Source: Casuarina equisetifolia | Lineage: Eukaryota; Streptophyta; Magnoliopsida; Fagales; Casuarinaceae | Length of the DNA: 64,000 nucleotides | Assembly (NCBI GenBank): GCA_028551475.1 | Contig: CM052354.1 | Coordinates: forward strand, 20,483,258-20,547,257 | Reading direction: 5' to 3' | In this document: positions 24,690-37,856 of the stretch, one piece after another | Layout: each line of letters opens with the position of its first letter | How positions within the stretch are numbered: the first letter of the stretch is position 1 | Translations under genes and position numbers: made by a program | Notes under the pieces: model-generated | Database searches by the model: none | What the model saw: the letters and a program-made list of their open reading frames with translations, nothing else | Told to the model about the DNA's origin: nothing

Positions 24690-26465
24690 CAACATTTAAT
24701 GTTTGATAAATTGAATATTACCATTTATAGTATATACAAAGCATTGCTTTACATATTTAGGTATCTATTTTCTTTCTGTAATTCATTTTCATGTAAGAAA
24801 TTTTAGGATTTTTCATGTATGAAAAGCAATGGCAGATACAAAATAAGACAACAAATTCAATATAATTGAATGCACTCAACTTATTTTGCTTTCTTCTTGT
24901 TTGCTTGATAATACGGTAGTAAAGCAAGTTTTTGCTTTGGGAGATATTAGCATCCATAATAATAATAAATAAATAAGGTGCACTAGAGTTTTTTTGTCTT
25001 TTCAAAATCCATGTTACCTCTCTTGAAATTGTGAAAACCAATAGCATCCCTTAAAGATCTTACCCAACCTAGTCTCTTATTCTCAATCTCGTTCATAACT
25101 CAAAAATTCTCAAACTAGACTTAACCTATGAAATTACCATTTGACTCCATTGCACGTCGTATTTGTCAGTCCTATGACAATTGCTTCTCTTCACAAAGTC
25201 ACTAAGGAGTTGTCTTTTTACTATAATGATTTCTATTAATGACATTACAATCACCTGAAATAATGAAGTCGCTATCTCAAACTCAAAGCATTATCTCTAT
25301 TCCACATTTTTTATGAGGGACTTTGAATGTTCTAAGTTTTTCTTTGTTATTACAGTTGCACCATTCTCTATAAAGGATTTAACTTAGTCAATGCAAGTAA
25401 ACTTTAAAGCTTATTCTCAAAGATAGGATTTTCTTAATCCATCCCATGTTGATTCCTACATAGCAAAACACAAAATTCACAATTGTGAAGCACAACGAAG
25501 AAGTGAAAAAGTAAATTACTAATTTTTCAATTGATGGCATTTTAGAGTATTAGAGATTGGTTGGGAAGTTAATGTATCTCACACTTTGCAACTTGATGTT
25601 TGTTTTTCAATGTAATGCCTCAATTCATACATGTGTTGAAGAAATCTTACATCAGAGCAACCACAAAGGTCATTAAATACCTTAAAAGTTGTCACCCCAT
25701 GGCTTGATGTTTCCATCCTCCAAGTTGATTTAGTAAGTTATTGTGATTTTGATTGTGGTACATATTTTATGATTGGAGGCTCATCACAAGTTTTTACATA
25801 AAGTTTGGAGATTCTTCAATTTCTTAAAAACAAAAAGGCTACTCACTATCTCATTATCATCTTTAGAGTTAGAATATAGAACAATGACTAAGACAAGAAT
25901 AAAGATATTTTGTATTATGATTATTTAGGAAATTTTGATGTATTTATTAAACATTTAATTCTTTTTATTTTTGTAATAGGAAATTAGTAGTCAATCCCAT
26001 CAATCATGAGAGAAACAAGCATGTGAAGATAAATTGTCATTTCATGCATGAGAAAGAATAAAAAAGAGTCAATAAATTAGGCCACATTTTAATAGAAAAG
26101 GAGCATGTGGATTTATTGATGAAGGCAATTTGCAGCAAATTACATTGACATTTTTTCTCTATGGTTAGAGTATTTAACTTATTTAAACTTCTAGTTTGGG
26201 GAGAAGTGTTAAAGGAAGAGGAGATATCCTAGATTAGTTAATTGATATTAGCTTTTTTGGAATATACATAATATTTTCATATATAATTTGTGTGTCTATT
26301 TTTCTTATGTAATTAGTTGCCATGTAAGAAATTATAGAATCATTCTTGTATAAATAGTAGTAGCAATGTACATTGTAGAGCAAAATTAAATTCATAAAAT
26401 TGAACCCACCTAGCTTGTTTATCTTTCTCATTTCTTTGGTTTTACGATAATTCCATTCTTTTTGC
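24690..26465 (+). mobile_element. Heavily decayed Ty1/copia fossil
   Basis: Two same-orientation, diverged LTR-like segments (about 24690-24930 and 26228-26465) share ATGTAAGAAAT and the downstream order of motifs, and the right one has a TATAAATAG box. Between them, broken plus-strand frames resemble the C-terminal half of a copia RNase H region: a LVGKLMYLT phrase near 25560, a later phrase like AEYR, and KHVKINCHFMHE near 26020, matching the family's KHIEIDYHFVRE. Most of the internal region is gone and there are many breaks. The LTRs differ so much that it must be far older than the other copia element in this window. LTR ends are approximate. Confidence 0.65.
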
Positions 26466-28165
26466 TATAGGCTATTTAGAATTTAATACACAGATTTCAA
26501 TTTTTTGTCAGTAAAACTTAGCATTTTTACTATTTCTCAACCAAATAAAATTTCCTTTTCTCTTTTCCTTCCTTTCCATCATCATGGCTCAACCTCGAAC
26601 AAAATCTATTTTAGCTTGTTCTTTTTTCATTTGATTTATGGTAGGCCCTCAGAAAAATCTACAATTATTCAAGAAAGTCTTCAAATACACAGCAACTAGG
26701 CTAATTAGAATTAAAAAATAAAAACAACATAACTTTTTTACCTCTTATTTCTGGCCCCATTGTCTTACATCTCGCGAAAGAACAAAATCCCATAAAAGCA
26801 AAACAACAAACTAAACGCGCCATGGAACATACTAACTAGACATGGTGTGCTTCAACACAGTACTCACCAATTTAGGCTCTTGGGCAAAGATTCAAAATTT
26901 TTTGTCTCGATAAAGAAAACAAAAAGAACGCGGGAATAAGATTATGTCAACTTTCAGTCATAAATGTATAATAATGAGGACGGAAGATATGGTGTTCAAC
27001 TTTACTTATTTCAATGCATGAAGATAATGGTTGGCGGCATCCCAGCTGAGCATGATTATGTTCTTACCATGTAAGAGGTCACTAGTTATTGGTGGCAAGT
27101 TGTGGGTGGAAATCATGAAAAGAAACTGAATTTGGCACTATATGCATAATGATGGGAATTGGAAGACATTAATTGTTTGGTTTTGAGATGTGGTTAACAG
27201 GTATGCTCATAAAAGCCTTGCCATAAAAAGCTATTTCATATTTGGCAATGTATTGTGTCGAAGAAGATAAGGGAAGTGAAAAAAGGTTAAAGCACCTAGA
27301 AACGAAAAAGAAGAAGGAAAAATAGTTTCATTTTAGTAGTCTTTGCGATTGACTTTCATAAATTATCCTTTTATAATTCACCTGAGTTCCATCCTAGCGT
27401 AAGTTTAAAACCTTAAAATAACGCCATTGTGCTGTTTTTAAAGAGCACGGTAAACAAGTTTCATTGACATTTTTTTTAGTTAGCAAGTAGCTAATCCTAT
27501 CTTCATTTTGAATAACTAGTATATAACCTAAAGATCTTTCTCTATTCTCTCTAATCTATTGAATTATGCCTTTTTTTTAATGGATTTTCATCTTTGACAT
27601 AAATAAATAATATTGATGTGTTTAATTTGAGTAGTTGTTTAATAGTGTAACTTATAATAACAAATCAATCTTAAATCCAAATATTAATATATAAGTTATT
27701 TAATTAAAGTAAAAAAATTAATTATTTTTAAAATGTGATACGATCAATTGTTTTAACTGTATATAATTGTAATATATGATTGAAAATATATTTTATCGGT
27801 CACATGTTTTAGTATCGCAACTAAATATAACTGTTTACCGGTATAAAGATATATGCATTAATGTATTATAAGATGTCTTTTCAAAAATATGCAAAGTAAT
27901 TTCAACTATTTGCATGCAAACTAAACCTTTAATGTTGTTTTTGTTCTTAAAAACATCAATAAACCTACAACATGTTATTTATTTCTTTCTAATATGGTCA
28001 AAACTTAAGATCTATTCTCATGTTTTTGTATTTTCCTTTTATTTGATGTGGGTCGAAATGGTTAAAGTAGTAAGTAAAAAAATACATAAGCATCTACATC
28101 TTTCAATTTTATGGTTTACCAAATTTACAGAAGGTTGCCCATTGCTCTCCCCAGCTTAAATTCTT
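26466..28165. other. AT-rich spacer upstream of the F-box gene
   Basis: Long AT-rich stretch with no recognised gene. An 81-residue open frame (27914-28159) is low-complexity and AT-driven. I see no RNA gene or clear transposon ends. Confidence 0.4.
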
Positions 28166-28169
28166 AGAT

Positions 28170-28430
28170 ATCTTCTTTTCTTTTATGAACCTTGTGCTTG
28201 CTTAGAGCTCTAACTATCGAAGTGATGCAACCTATCGTCAACTCCCATGAGAAACGCATAGCAACGTTACAGTAATCTCTGGTATAAATACCAATCAAAA
28301 GTCTTCCTTTCTCTTCTAAGAACCTTGTCCCGGCGTGTAAAGCTTTAACCATCGAAGAGACGCAACATTTCGTCAAGCAACTTTCCAGGCATCTCCAGCA
28401 TAAATACCCATCAACTCTTCCGACAAACCC
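28170..28430 (+). repeat. Imperfect tandem duplication carrying two TATA-like boxes
   Basis: Two diverged ~120-base units (about 28173-28300 and 28305-28420) share, in order, AAGAACCTTG-like, AACCATCGAAGAGACGCAAC-like and TATAAATACC.ATCAA segments. The first has TATAAATA at 28282, the second CATAAATA near 28399. The second lies ~80 bases before the F-box start codon, so this is probably a duplicated core promoter of that gene. Confidence 0.65.
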
Positions 28431-28480
28431 AGGTTCTTTCGAAGAAACCCACAGTAATCTCCATCGGGACGCCCAACAAC

Positions 28481-30810
28481 ATGGACAGGTTTATGAGGTT
28501 GACAGACCAAATCCTCTTCATCATCGTCTCCTTCTTATCCTTCAAAGAAGCCGCAAGAACTTGTGTTCTGTCCAAGCGTTGGCGTCACATATGGCGTGCA
28601 ACAAAGAATGTAGAGTTCGATGAGAGGTTCTTTGTAAAAGTTGGCGAATCAGAAGAAAAACAAGCAGCTCAGAGGCTGGTTTTTCTCGATTTCGCACGAC
28701 AGTGGATGGAGAACTATAAAGAAACGTACATAGAAAGCTTTCATCTCAGATGCTTGAAGCCGGGAAATTTTCGTGAGGATATGGAGCGCTTCGTCGCATT
28801 TGCCATGAAGCTTGACGTGAAAGCGCTAAGCCTTGATTTTTCCGACCCAACATGGATTGAAGAAGATCTTGAAAACCCTGGACCATTGTTTGATCTGCCA
28901 TTAAACGTGTACGGACATGCAGTTCTCGAATCTCTGAAGTTGTTCTCTTGCAGTTTCCGCCTGTCTGCGTTCATGAATTTCGGGGCACTCAAGCATCTTT
29001 CCTTTGGTTGGCTTGAGCTGAAGGTGTCGACCATTGATGCAATCTTAGGGAACTGTCCCCTGCTTGAGAGTTTGAGTTTGAAGAACTGTTGGGACCTGGA
29101 GTGCCTTCGTATCAGGGGGCCAAATCTGCAGCTAAGAAGCCTGACCATCGACAAGTGTGACTTTAATCAAGAGTTCTATTACATAGAAGCACCGAAGCTG
29201 AGGTTCTTCAAATATTCAGGGTTTGCAGGCATTTTCGAGATAGAGATAAGTCGGAACTGCATGAAAGAGGCAGATCTTGATTTTGATCTCGAGGCCGAAT
29301 TTGATGAAGCGGCCGGTAGTGTTCTCTATAAACTCCTTGAAAATCTTTACCCTGTCAGGGTTTTGACTATTTGCAGCTACATGCTTCAGGTATGATTCCT
29401 TCAATACAACTAAAACTTTTTATTCCTACGTTTCTCCTTCTATATTCAACTTCTTTTTGTATGTCAGGTGCTTTTTTCTCCCAATGAAAGCAGTGGGAGT
29501 TTACTTTCATGCATCCATCGGGAGTTCTCATCTCTAAGCAGCAGAATTTTCACTAAACCCACATATGGTTTTATGTGGTATCTATCAACTTGTTCCAAAT
29601 GCCCAAAACAAATTGATTATTGTTAGAAATGATACGGGTTATCCAGCGTTACTCATGTTTTATAAGAGAATTATTTTTAAAACGAAAACCATATTTTTTC
29701 ATTACCGACTAATTTGAAGAAAGAATAAATTTTCTAATTTGGTATCCGATTTTAATTTTAGGGGGCATTGTTTTGTACAAAATCTGCAGTGTAAAAATAA
29801 TTTGTAAGAGATGTATTACCCATATAACAAAGTTGGTCGCCTAAGTTAGTGGAGATATGTTAAAAAAAAAAAAAAAAGGATGTCTTGGTCAATTATTGCC
29901 TAAAATCCTATTCGAGTATCCTCTTTAAATTAAAAAGAACTTTATCTCCTTATAAACCAATTTCAAAGAATAAATGAGTTTTTTTTAGAGTTTTGTTCAT
30001 CTATTTCCAATACATCACCTTCTTCTGTATATCTTCTGCATATCTTCTGTATATCTTCTGTATTTTCTAGTCCGTGGCTTACCAAGAAGAAACTATCCCT
30101 TCCTCCCCTTTACTAACATCACTTTGATTGGGTTTATGATTTTACATTTTTCATGTCGTGTCCACCTTGAAAAGAGACAAAGCAGAAAGAAAGCAGGAAT
30201 TTGAAGGTCAGAACTAACATCTCTTCTCCTTGTCTTCACCATCTCCAGGTAATTCCCTGTGGAGACGAACCATTTGGCATGGGTTTCCCCCTGAATGTAA
30301 TGCACTTGATAATGAAGACCGCTATGCATGAAAATGAATTTTACGGGATAAGATTTTTCCTGACCAGCTGCCCTTATCTGGAGACTCTTACAATTCAAGT
30401 AGGTGTTGGAAGAATTTTTGAGGTGAGTGACAGTAAAGGTTTTCGGAAACACATACTTTAGCCATGAACTCAAAAACCCAACATTTAATTATCCTTAATT
30501 TTGTCCGTCTTAGGTATATGAACCTCCATTTGAGTTGGACCCTGGGGCGTTCTGGCGCCAGTGCCCAAGCTTCGAGTGCCTAGGAAACACTCTCAAGGTG
30601 GTGGAGGTAAAGGGCTTCCAGGGGACAAGTCATGAACTTAGCTTGCTGCGCTATCTGCTTTTCAATGGCCGCGTCCTGCAACACCTGAATATTACCGTTG
30701 CGGAGGAAGGGGAAGCCGATGGTGGAAATGTGGAAAAATACCATCAGAGAGCTCGGAGAGTGCAGATGTTCAAAAAGGCCTCCGCAATTCTGCAGATATC
30801 AATTCATTAA
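28481..30810 (+). CDS. F-box/LRR (FBD-like) protein
   Basis: Likely substrate receptor of an SCF ubiquitin ligase. Exons are 28481-29389, 30249-30422 and 30514-30810, joining in phase to 459 aa. The F-box is at residues ~6-43 (LTDQILFIIVSFLSFKEAAR, then TCVLSKRWRHIW), the usual Skp1-binding pattern. It is followed by degenerate plant LRRs rich in L.SL.L (LESLKLFSCSF, LKHLSFGWLELK, LLESLSLKNCWDL, LRSLTIDKCDF) and a C-terminal FBD-type part with SCPYLETLTIQV, NTLKVVEVKGFQG and a basic tail. The intact frame and conserved introns argue for a working gene. By position it corresponds to Arabidopsis At5g54820, an F-box gene beside TSB1. Target unknown. AATAAA at 30833 may end the transcript. The start is the first ATG and directly precedes the F-box. 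Confidence 0.87.
30016..30066 (+). repeat. Short tandem repeat in the F-box gene intron
   Basis: Four copies of a ~12-base unit (TATCTTCTG plus T/C variants) in the first intron. It is simple repeat slippage and shows no other content. Confidence 0.75.
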
Positions 30811-32300
30811 ATCAGAGTAGAGTCTCCTGCTTAATAAATTGCGTAATTTGTTCTAAAACTTATGAACTTGCTGCTTTCAAGCGGTTTATGTTGTAATGTT
30901 CTGCTCAAACTGATTTATGTTGTAATTTTTGTCTTATATCATATCAGCAACAGCTTTCTGATTTACAGACTGTTTTATGATAATTATGTCTTGAAGCTTC
31001 AACTTCCTTTGGTATCCATTAGAGGAGTCAAAAACATAAGGGTCTACCGTTAAGAGACTCGAAAGAGTCATCTTTTCCTTTTTTTTATCTATACACTGGA
31101 TCAATGAGTTTTTGTTAATAATTCCGAAATCGTTAAAAAATGTGAATTAAAAAAATATTAGTTTGTGTATCTTTTATCACGCTAAAATTAGTCGGATATT
31201 ACTCTTTTATTTTTATACTTTAATTTTCATTAATACAATTTATCATTTAAAAAGAAAAATAGTATCCATTACTAAACTTGTGATCCTGGTAAGGCAGGAA
31301 GTTGGTTGATGGATTAACTTTCTCGCTGCCTGCATGCAAATCCGGCGCCAACTATTCTTGTTGAATTAATGGTAGAAAGTTCTGTCTTCTTCTTCTTCTT
31401 CCATTTTCAGATGGTGCTTGAAAATTCATTTGTTTGCCGTTACTAAGCAAAGATAGTGGAAACTATTGACGATTTGTGCTGTGTTTTGATTTATTAGCTT
31501 CCACAATCTTGTTTACTTTTCTCATGGTATTAGACATTAAGTTTAGGAAGTGATACCTCACATTCACGAAGACTTCAACCCAAATTGTGAAGAAATAAAA
31601 ATGCTAAATTGTTAATTATAAATTATCTAATATATGTCAAACTTAACAGCAAGATTTTGACTTGAAATAATATTTTTTATGTGTAAACATTATTTCAATA
31701 AGAAATTTTTATTTTAATATTTTTTAACATATTAAACATACATTAGACTGAAGATTGAATAAAATAAAATGAACACTCAATCACACATTGAGTATACTTA
31801 AAGTGAATAGAAGAGTAAATCAAATTAGATATTAATATTAATTTAAAAGTTATTTTATAAATTATTAAATATTTCTACATTAAAACATCATTCAAGATCG
31901 TATATTTCTAATGTAAGATTTTCATTGTTCATGCTTCATAAGCTAATTTGAGGGAAAAATGAAATTCTTAACCTCAAAAAAAAAAAAAAACAAATATCGT
32001 TAACCAACTATAATGAAATCAATAGAGATCCAATCACTAATCTTTATATTTCTTTGCTTGTAAAAGCATATAAAATGCTATAACCATTGAACACCATCCT
32101 AAAAGCAAAGATAGAATCATTACCATCTCCGGCTGTTAGACGGCCAAAAATGTGTCACCCCACTCGGCCCTTTCACTATAAAATTAGATATTAGAATCCG
32201 CTTTTTTTTTTTAATAAAAAAAAAAAAGAAAAGAGATACAAACCATGAAATGGACTACTAGCTGGTTAGCCCTGGAGTCAATCTTCTGGGATCAAAACCC
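30811..32300. other. Spacer between convergent F-box and SGP1 genes
   Basis: AT-rich; it holds the F-box 3' UTR at the left and, near 32309-32314, an AATAAA read on the minus strand for SGP1. No other gene or repeat was recognised. Confidence 0.45.
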
Positions 32301-32354
32301 TTCACTTATTTATTTTCTTGAGCTTTGTACACATGGATGAGTGGAAAATACACT

Positions 32355-34402
32355 TTAGAAGTCGATGATGGGCTCCCCAATAGTCAAATTCCGCTCTACC
32401 GTCCATGGCAAGTTGAACAGCTTGGCCATGATGAACTTGAAAATCTTGTTCACATTGATGTTGTGGGTTGCACTTGAGAAAAACAGAGTCGCTTTCATTG
32501 CCCTTGCATATGCTCTTGCCTGCACGCGGAAGGAGACCAAACTTGTAAAGGAACAAACTTTAAGAAAAGTCCTGTGTCTAAAGTTCTCCCCAATTCTTTC
32601 CCCATCTTTATTCAGCATGTGGCCCCCCCCTTCTCCTTCTCTAACGCGGAGAGAGAACAGAGGGTTTGGAAATTGTCAATTTCCAAATATTGACAAAGGA
32701 AGAATTTGAGTCTTCACAATTTTCCCCCACATTCTTCCACTTGCTAGACATGGCAGCAAGGAAGTAGACTATGACAGGAACGTATTATTTGCTCCAAGAC
32801 TAAAGATAAGTGTGTGTAGAATAAAAGTTCTACACCGAAAGTGTGACCCGCACTTTTAATTTTCGAGCTCATTTATGAGATTTGGTCTAATTTTTTTTTA
32901 ACTCTCGAGTTAATTTTTCAGTCTTTAAATAAATAATCATAGAATATTATAAAATGTTAGAATAATTAATAACAAATTGACACATTACTTGTGAGCGGGT
33001 TAAACACACATACTCTTTCTACCATTCCAAAACCCAACAAAAATTAACACAAGTTCTTACTTCAGGGAGAAGGAACAATTTTGTGATGACGATAAGAATC
33101 ATGTGGGATCACTTAATTACCTGAGTCACGATTGTCCATTGCAAATCTGGAGGAAGTTTCACAAAATCATCAAATTTTGTTCCAATCAATATGGGAATTG
33201 CCGTCTGCATATGGACAGAATGAGAAAAGGAATCAGATGAAGTAAAATGATGTTGAACTTTGGGCTCCACTTTGGAAAAAGAGAACCCAAGGAATCATAA
33301 TCACTCATTTTTCAGACCAAGGTGAATAGTTATTGCATCTGATGTCATGTCCTTTATGCCTTTCCTTAAACAGACGGTACTCTTGAAGAGGTCAATTTTT
33401 TGTCATTAAACATGAATCAAGGCCTCATCGTCGTTAATGAAGTCCTTGTACTCTGGGCAAAGGCCATACCTGATTCCACTTTCTTGCTCGATTATACCAC
33501 CCGATAACGCTGTAATTGCAGAAAAAGAAGAAAAGCATGAGCTTCCTTGAATATAAGTATGATAATCAGTTTTATTTTCCAGTTCACAAGGTAGAAATTA
33601 GTACCATACCTGTTTAGTGTACTCCGACTTGTCAGATCAAACATAAACAAAATTGCTACTGCATCTTTGCAAGCAACTGGAACATGGTCGAGGGATCCAC
33701 GGTCGCCTACATCCAAATACATATGGAAGAAATTAGCCATAATTATGAACTTGTAATCACCAAGAACAAAATCGGATAAGACTAGTAAACTCACCTCCGA
33801 CATCCCATATGTTGAATGAAATCCGGGCGCCTTGAACAGTTAAAGTCTTGTCCATCAAATTTAATCCTGCCATATCCAAGCTCCTCTGTTCCTGCTCAGT
33901 TCCTACATATTTTACCTTCACAAGAAGAAAGAAAGGAGAAGAAAAAGCTAATCAGCTTCTGCAAGATGTTCCGAAGCAGAAATCATAATCACCAAAAATC
34001 GAGAAGAGAATCATAAAGGCGAAATTCAGGAACCTGGTGGCTAAAAACTGGATCTAAACTTACCACAAAGCTTGTTTTTCCAATCTGGCAATCACCCAAC
34101 AAACTAATCTTCAGGGTCACCAAATCCGAATCCGAATCATACCCACAGCACTCCGGCGAGGACTCATCCAATCCCATGACTGCCTCCAGTGCCTCCTGCG
34201 GTGTTAACGAGCCCCGGCGTGACAACCTCCGGTACCGCGGCGACTTTCCGATTGAACAAACAAGAATCCTGTCCCAAATGAACCGAAAAAACTGTCCAAT
34301 AACCGAGACCCTTTGGAGGATTTCCCACCGAACTCTGATGTGAACAACTTTTCTGCAGAGCTGTTTCATATTTCTAGCTGCTTCATGGATAAGTTCGGCC
34401 AT
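32355..34402 (-). CDS. SGP1: Septum-promoting GTP-binding protein (TEM1/Spg1-like small GTPase)
   Basis: Plant homologue of yeast Tem1/Spg1, the small GTPase acting upstream of a MAP4K and SID1-type kinase module in cell division. Exons on the minus strand are 34402-34064, 33915-33795, 33706-33610, 33509-33470, 33204-33121 and 32519-32355; 281 aa. Residues 1-~95 form the long basic N-terminal extension typical of the plant proteins. The GTPase core shows the P-loop GDCQIGKT (103-110), the switch II motif DVGG (151-154), FDLTSRSTLN, a G4 site TKFD (208-211) in place of the common NKxD, and SSA (242-244). It ends in IIDF without a prenylation cysteine, as in Spg1. Both departures fit this family as I remember it rather than decay. 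Position supports Arabidopsis SGP1 (At5g54840) over its paralogue SGP2. Confidence 0.92.
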
Positions 34403-36598
34403 GAACGTAGGAGGCAGCTCCTAATACTTTTCTCATCCTCTATCTGCAACGAGTGAAACTTCTTCGGTAGGCTTGGTTTTCTTTAACTAACGAGATAACT
34501 ACGAAGGTGACTTGCTCTGAGGGGACGGTTGACCGGTATTTCTTTTTTATTCGGAATCCCGAAACAGTCCAGATTGCCGGTTCCTCGGGTACTACGTAGA
34601 ACTGGACAGTTTGGTCTGTCTATATACTTCAAGTTAAAAGACAGCCACTGTGGAGGGCAGCTCGGTCTTGGTCCAGAAAAGTGGTAGTTTGGAAATTTGA
34701 TGTCTCGGGGTCACAAAACATTTGTCGACATGCACAGTGATAAAGCATCTTCTGACGTGTTTTCTGATAAGCTTTGGAAATCCTTTTCTTGCGTCTAACA
34801 TGGGTCTCTAAACTTGTTTTCTAAGTTTTCACCTCATTTTATAAAAAAATAAATTGTCAGATAAAAATAAAATGGGTAGAGTCTTAGAAGTATGATTAGG
34901 TTTTTAAGGTTCAAAACTAGAGTGATTGATGAATGAAAGTGAAATTCCACCATACGGCGATAATATTCTCCATGCTAAATATTTAATTACCCATATGATT
35001 ACTAATAAACTTTCCTCAAAAGGTGTCGTTTGATTGGTGGATCTAGATCAAGGGGTTTAACTAACCCTTTTGAAACGAAAGGCAAAAGGCTGCAAACCAC
35101 TAAGAACAGTGCTGTACATTTCTCCCATTAAAGACACGAGAGTAGAAATTCATTGATTGTTTGAGTGATCAGGGATGAATCTTCATCTTCACTCCAAGCA
35201 TATCATTCTCCTTTTGCTCGAATTGGATGTTGCTTCAACCTCTATCATATTGGTGTCGTTCCTTTCCCACCTCAACACTTTCTGTTATGCTACTATGATG
35301 GTGATCCACTGTGGATATGTTTCAAAAACTTGTTGTTTATGGAAAGTAAAATGGCTTTGTTTATGCTTCATCAGTATGACACAGACTCCATACTTGTCTA
35401 TAAAAAAAATGAGAGAAAGAATCTCATCTTAAACTATGCTTTTCCAACGTTAAAATCAATTTGAACATCCAAGGACAAGGTATTAAAACCGCCCAACTGA
35501 TTCTGATTGTTTGGTGTTCGTATTTGGTGGAGTAGGACCCGAGGAAGGTCCAACGGGACGCGAGGACCATAGATTTGGTCTTAGCGACTAGTTTGGTGAA
35601 GGTGGGCGGTCCTGGTTGGTACGTAAGGTCGTGTTCCAAACCGCAGCGATTAAAGAACGCAGGATGATCCTACGAGTCATACTCAATCATGATTGCGCCT
35701 GCAAATCTAGAGGGTGATTAAGGATGTCGTGGCGGAACTGAATCTTTTTGAGTCATGAACCGGTTTGAATTTCTGTGCCAGGTTTGGTTGCTTCTACACG
35801 TGGTGACACTTCAGAAGAATGAAAAGCTCGCGAGTGCAATGATGGGTGCACTTGGCATGCAAGCTCGGTCATGGGTCCGAGGAAGAGAACTTTCGGTCAA
35901 AAACAATGGCAAGTGTCGAAATTGAACGCCTCAAAAACTTGGGTGCATCTACCTGCCACCTTTTCTGGTTGGCGGATTGGAGAAGCTGTTTCAAACACTC
36001 AATAAACAATGTTTTTTAAATGTTAAATTTGTGAACAAGAAACAGTACTTATCGACTACGTATTTATAGATTAAGTTGATATATTTTTAAGTACAAAGTT
36101 ATCTTTATAACATTTTAAATCCTAAACGTTTAATTTTACATCAACAAAGCATGATAATGATTGTGGCACAATTATCCGCTAATGGGTGTGGTTAACAAGC
36201 CCAAATGATAATTGACGTGAAACTGACTCTCCCTTGATGTGAAGTCATATATTTGTTACTAGGTAGAAAACAACCACAAAGGGAGTAAGAAGATCACAAC
36301 AGTTTGATCAGATAATTAATTTGCCTTTGGACTCTATCTTATTGTCTGTTGTCCTTACAAGGTTGCCACCATTTGAAGTAGGCCCTGTCCACCTGCAGTG
36401 GTTGGACATATGCAATTTGGATTTTGCTTTTGACAATGAACAGAACTTTTATGTTACCAAACCAAAAGAAAGTATTGATGCAAAGCATTGGTCGGCATGG
36501 GACAACCCTTTGAACATCATAGAAGGTCGCTAGATGTTAATATGGTCTCTCTACCGCAAAAAAAAGATTGACCGGAAGCTTCTGCGGAACAAATAGTT
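34403..36598. other. SGP1 upstream region and gene-free spacer
   Basis: The first ~300 bases are the SGP1 leader and promoter. The rest has no supported gene. A 70-codon plus-strand frame at 36321-36533 has balanced composition but no recognised relative and no flanking splice pattern that I trust. Confidence 0.4.
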
Positions 36599-36742
36599 TT
36601 TTTAATCTTATTTTGTTAGGTTTTTCAAAGGGCAAGCATGATTATGACCCCGACCAACAAACTAAAAAACAATTCGATTAGTGAAGGCCCAAGGATTAAC
36701 AAACTAATTGACCATTTGGATCAATCTATTCCCATTTTTTTT
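36599..36742 (+). repeat. Direct repeat, copy 1
   Basis: About 144 bases nearly identical to 37226-37385. Both contain GGGCAAGCATGATTATGACC and AACTAATTGACCATTTGG in the same order, and both end in a long T tract. The copies differ by small insertions. Confidence 0.85.
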
Positions 36743-37225
36743 TTTAATAATCTCCTAAACAAAAAAGGTCGACAAGGATGGTTTAGAGGTTTACATCTTT
36801 AACCCGAATACTTTTAATATAGCAATCACCCATAAAAATACCAAAAAGGAAAAACACAGATAATTTCTTTAGAAAAATAAAAGTGTGAACAATCAAGCAG
36901 TAGTTTAATTGAACTAAAGACATTTTAATATGTATTATTATTTTATTTTATTTTATTTTATTTATACATGGTTCTACAATGTGCAGCATCTATATTATAT
37001 TGCTAAGGAATGAATTTGTAGAGTTATTTATAAGATAATGAACATTATTAATTATTAAGTTGACTTTTAAGTTAAATCTCTTAAAATGGCATCAAAACTC
37101 AAGCTTCTCTATTAACATGCCTATAGATAAGACTAAATCCTGAGTCTATCATAAAAAGCACTATAATGATTTGATAATTATCTATCATAATAAGAGGAGC
37201 ATGTTACGATATGTGGTATTTGTTA

Positions 37226-37385
37226 GGTTTTTTTAATCTTATTTTGGCTTTTTTATTTTGTTAGGTTTTCCAAAGGGCAAGCATGATTATGACCCCGACC
37301 AACAAACTAAAAAACAATTAATGAAGGCCCAAGGATTAACAAACTAATTGACCATTTGGATCAATCTATTCCCATGTTTTTTTTT
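37226..37385 (+). repeat. Direct repeat, copy 2
   Basis: Second copy of the duplication at 36599-36742, about 480 bases further on. It has a partial internal re-duplication of the T-rich left end (ATTTTG...ATTTTGTTAGG) and lacks a few bases present in copy 1. Confidence 0.85.
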
Positions 37386-37856
37386 TCTTTTGTTTGATTT
37401 CTATATGAAAAATATACTTACGAAGTTCTTTCCTTTTTATTTTTGCTTTATTTTTATTATTATCTTTTTTCTTGTTGTTGTTGTTGCATTAAAAGATGAA
37501 GAATTTAGTGTATGAGAACAAATTTTCTAAATATATAATCAATATTCTTTGTTTGATTCTTTGTGTTATGTGTTTGTTCTAATAGTCAGCTTGGTTTTGT
37601 TCATGACAAAAAGATAGTAAGGTTGTATGCTAGTACTTACATACTTAGAAATTTTGCCAATTGACTTGTTTGATGTGTAACTTTTCATCTTAGTTGCATT
37701 ATAAAAGGTTTCTTGATTAATATTTGAAGCTTTGAAGCAAAACTAAGAAAGATTGCTTGAAAATATCGACAATTTTGGTTGGGGATTGCACTTCCTGAAA
37801 GAAATAACAAGCTTCACTCCGGCTGTAGTGATGAAACAATTCGGGTTCGGGATGTT

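Noticed and set aside
27914-28159. 81-codon frame before the F-box gene
   Set aside because: Low-complexity, AT-driven residues and no family resemblance.
32180-32240. T-run followed by A-run as a terminator or hairpin
   Set aside because: Simple homopolymers in AT-rich spacer; plant Pol II genes do not use such terminators.
36321-36533. 70-codon plus-strand frame with balanced composition
   Set aside because: No recognisable domain, no start context or splice partners; lies in repeat-rich spacer. Possibly a relic, not supported as a gene.
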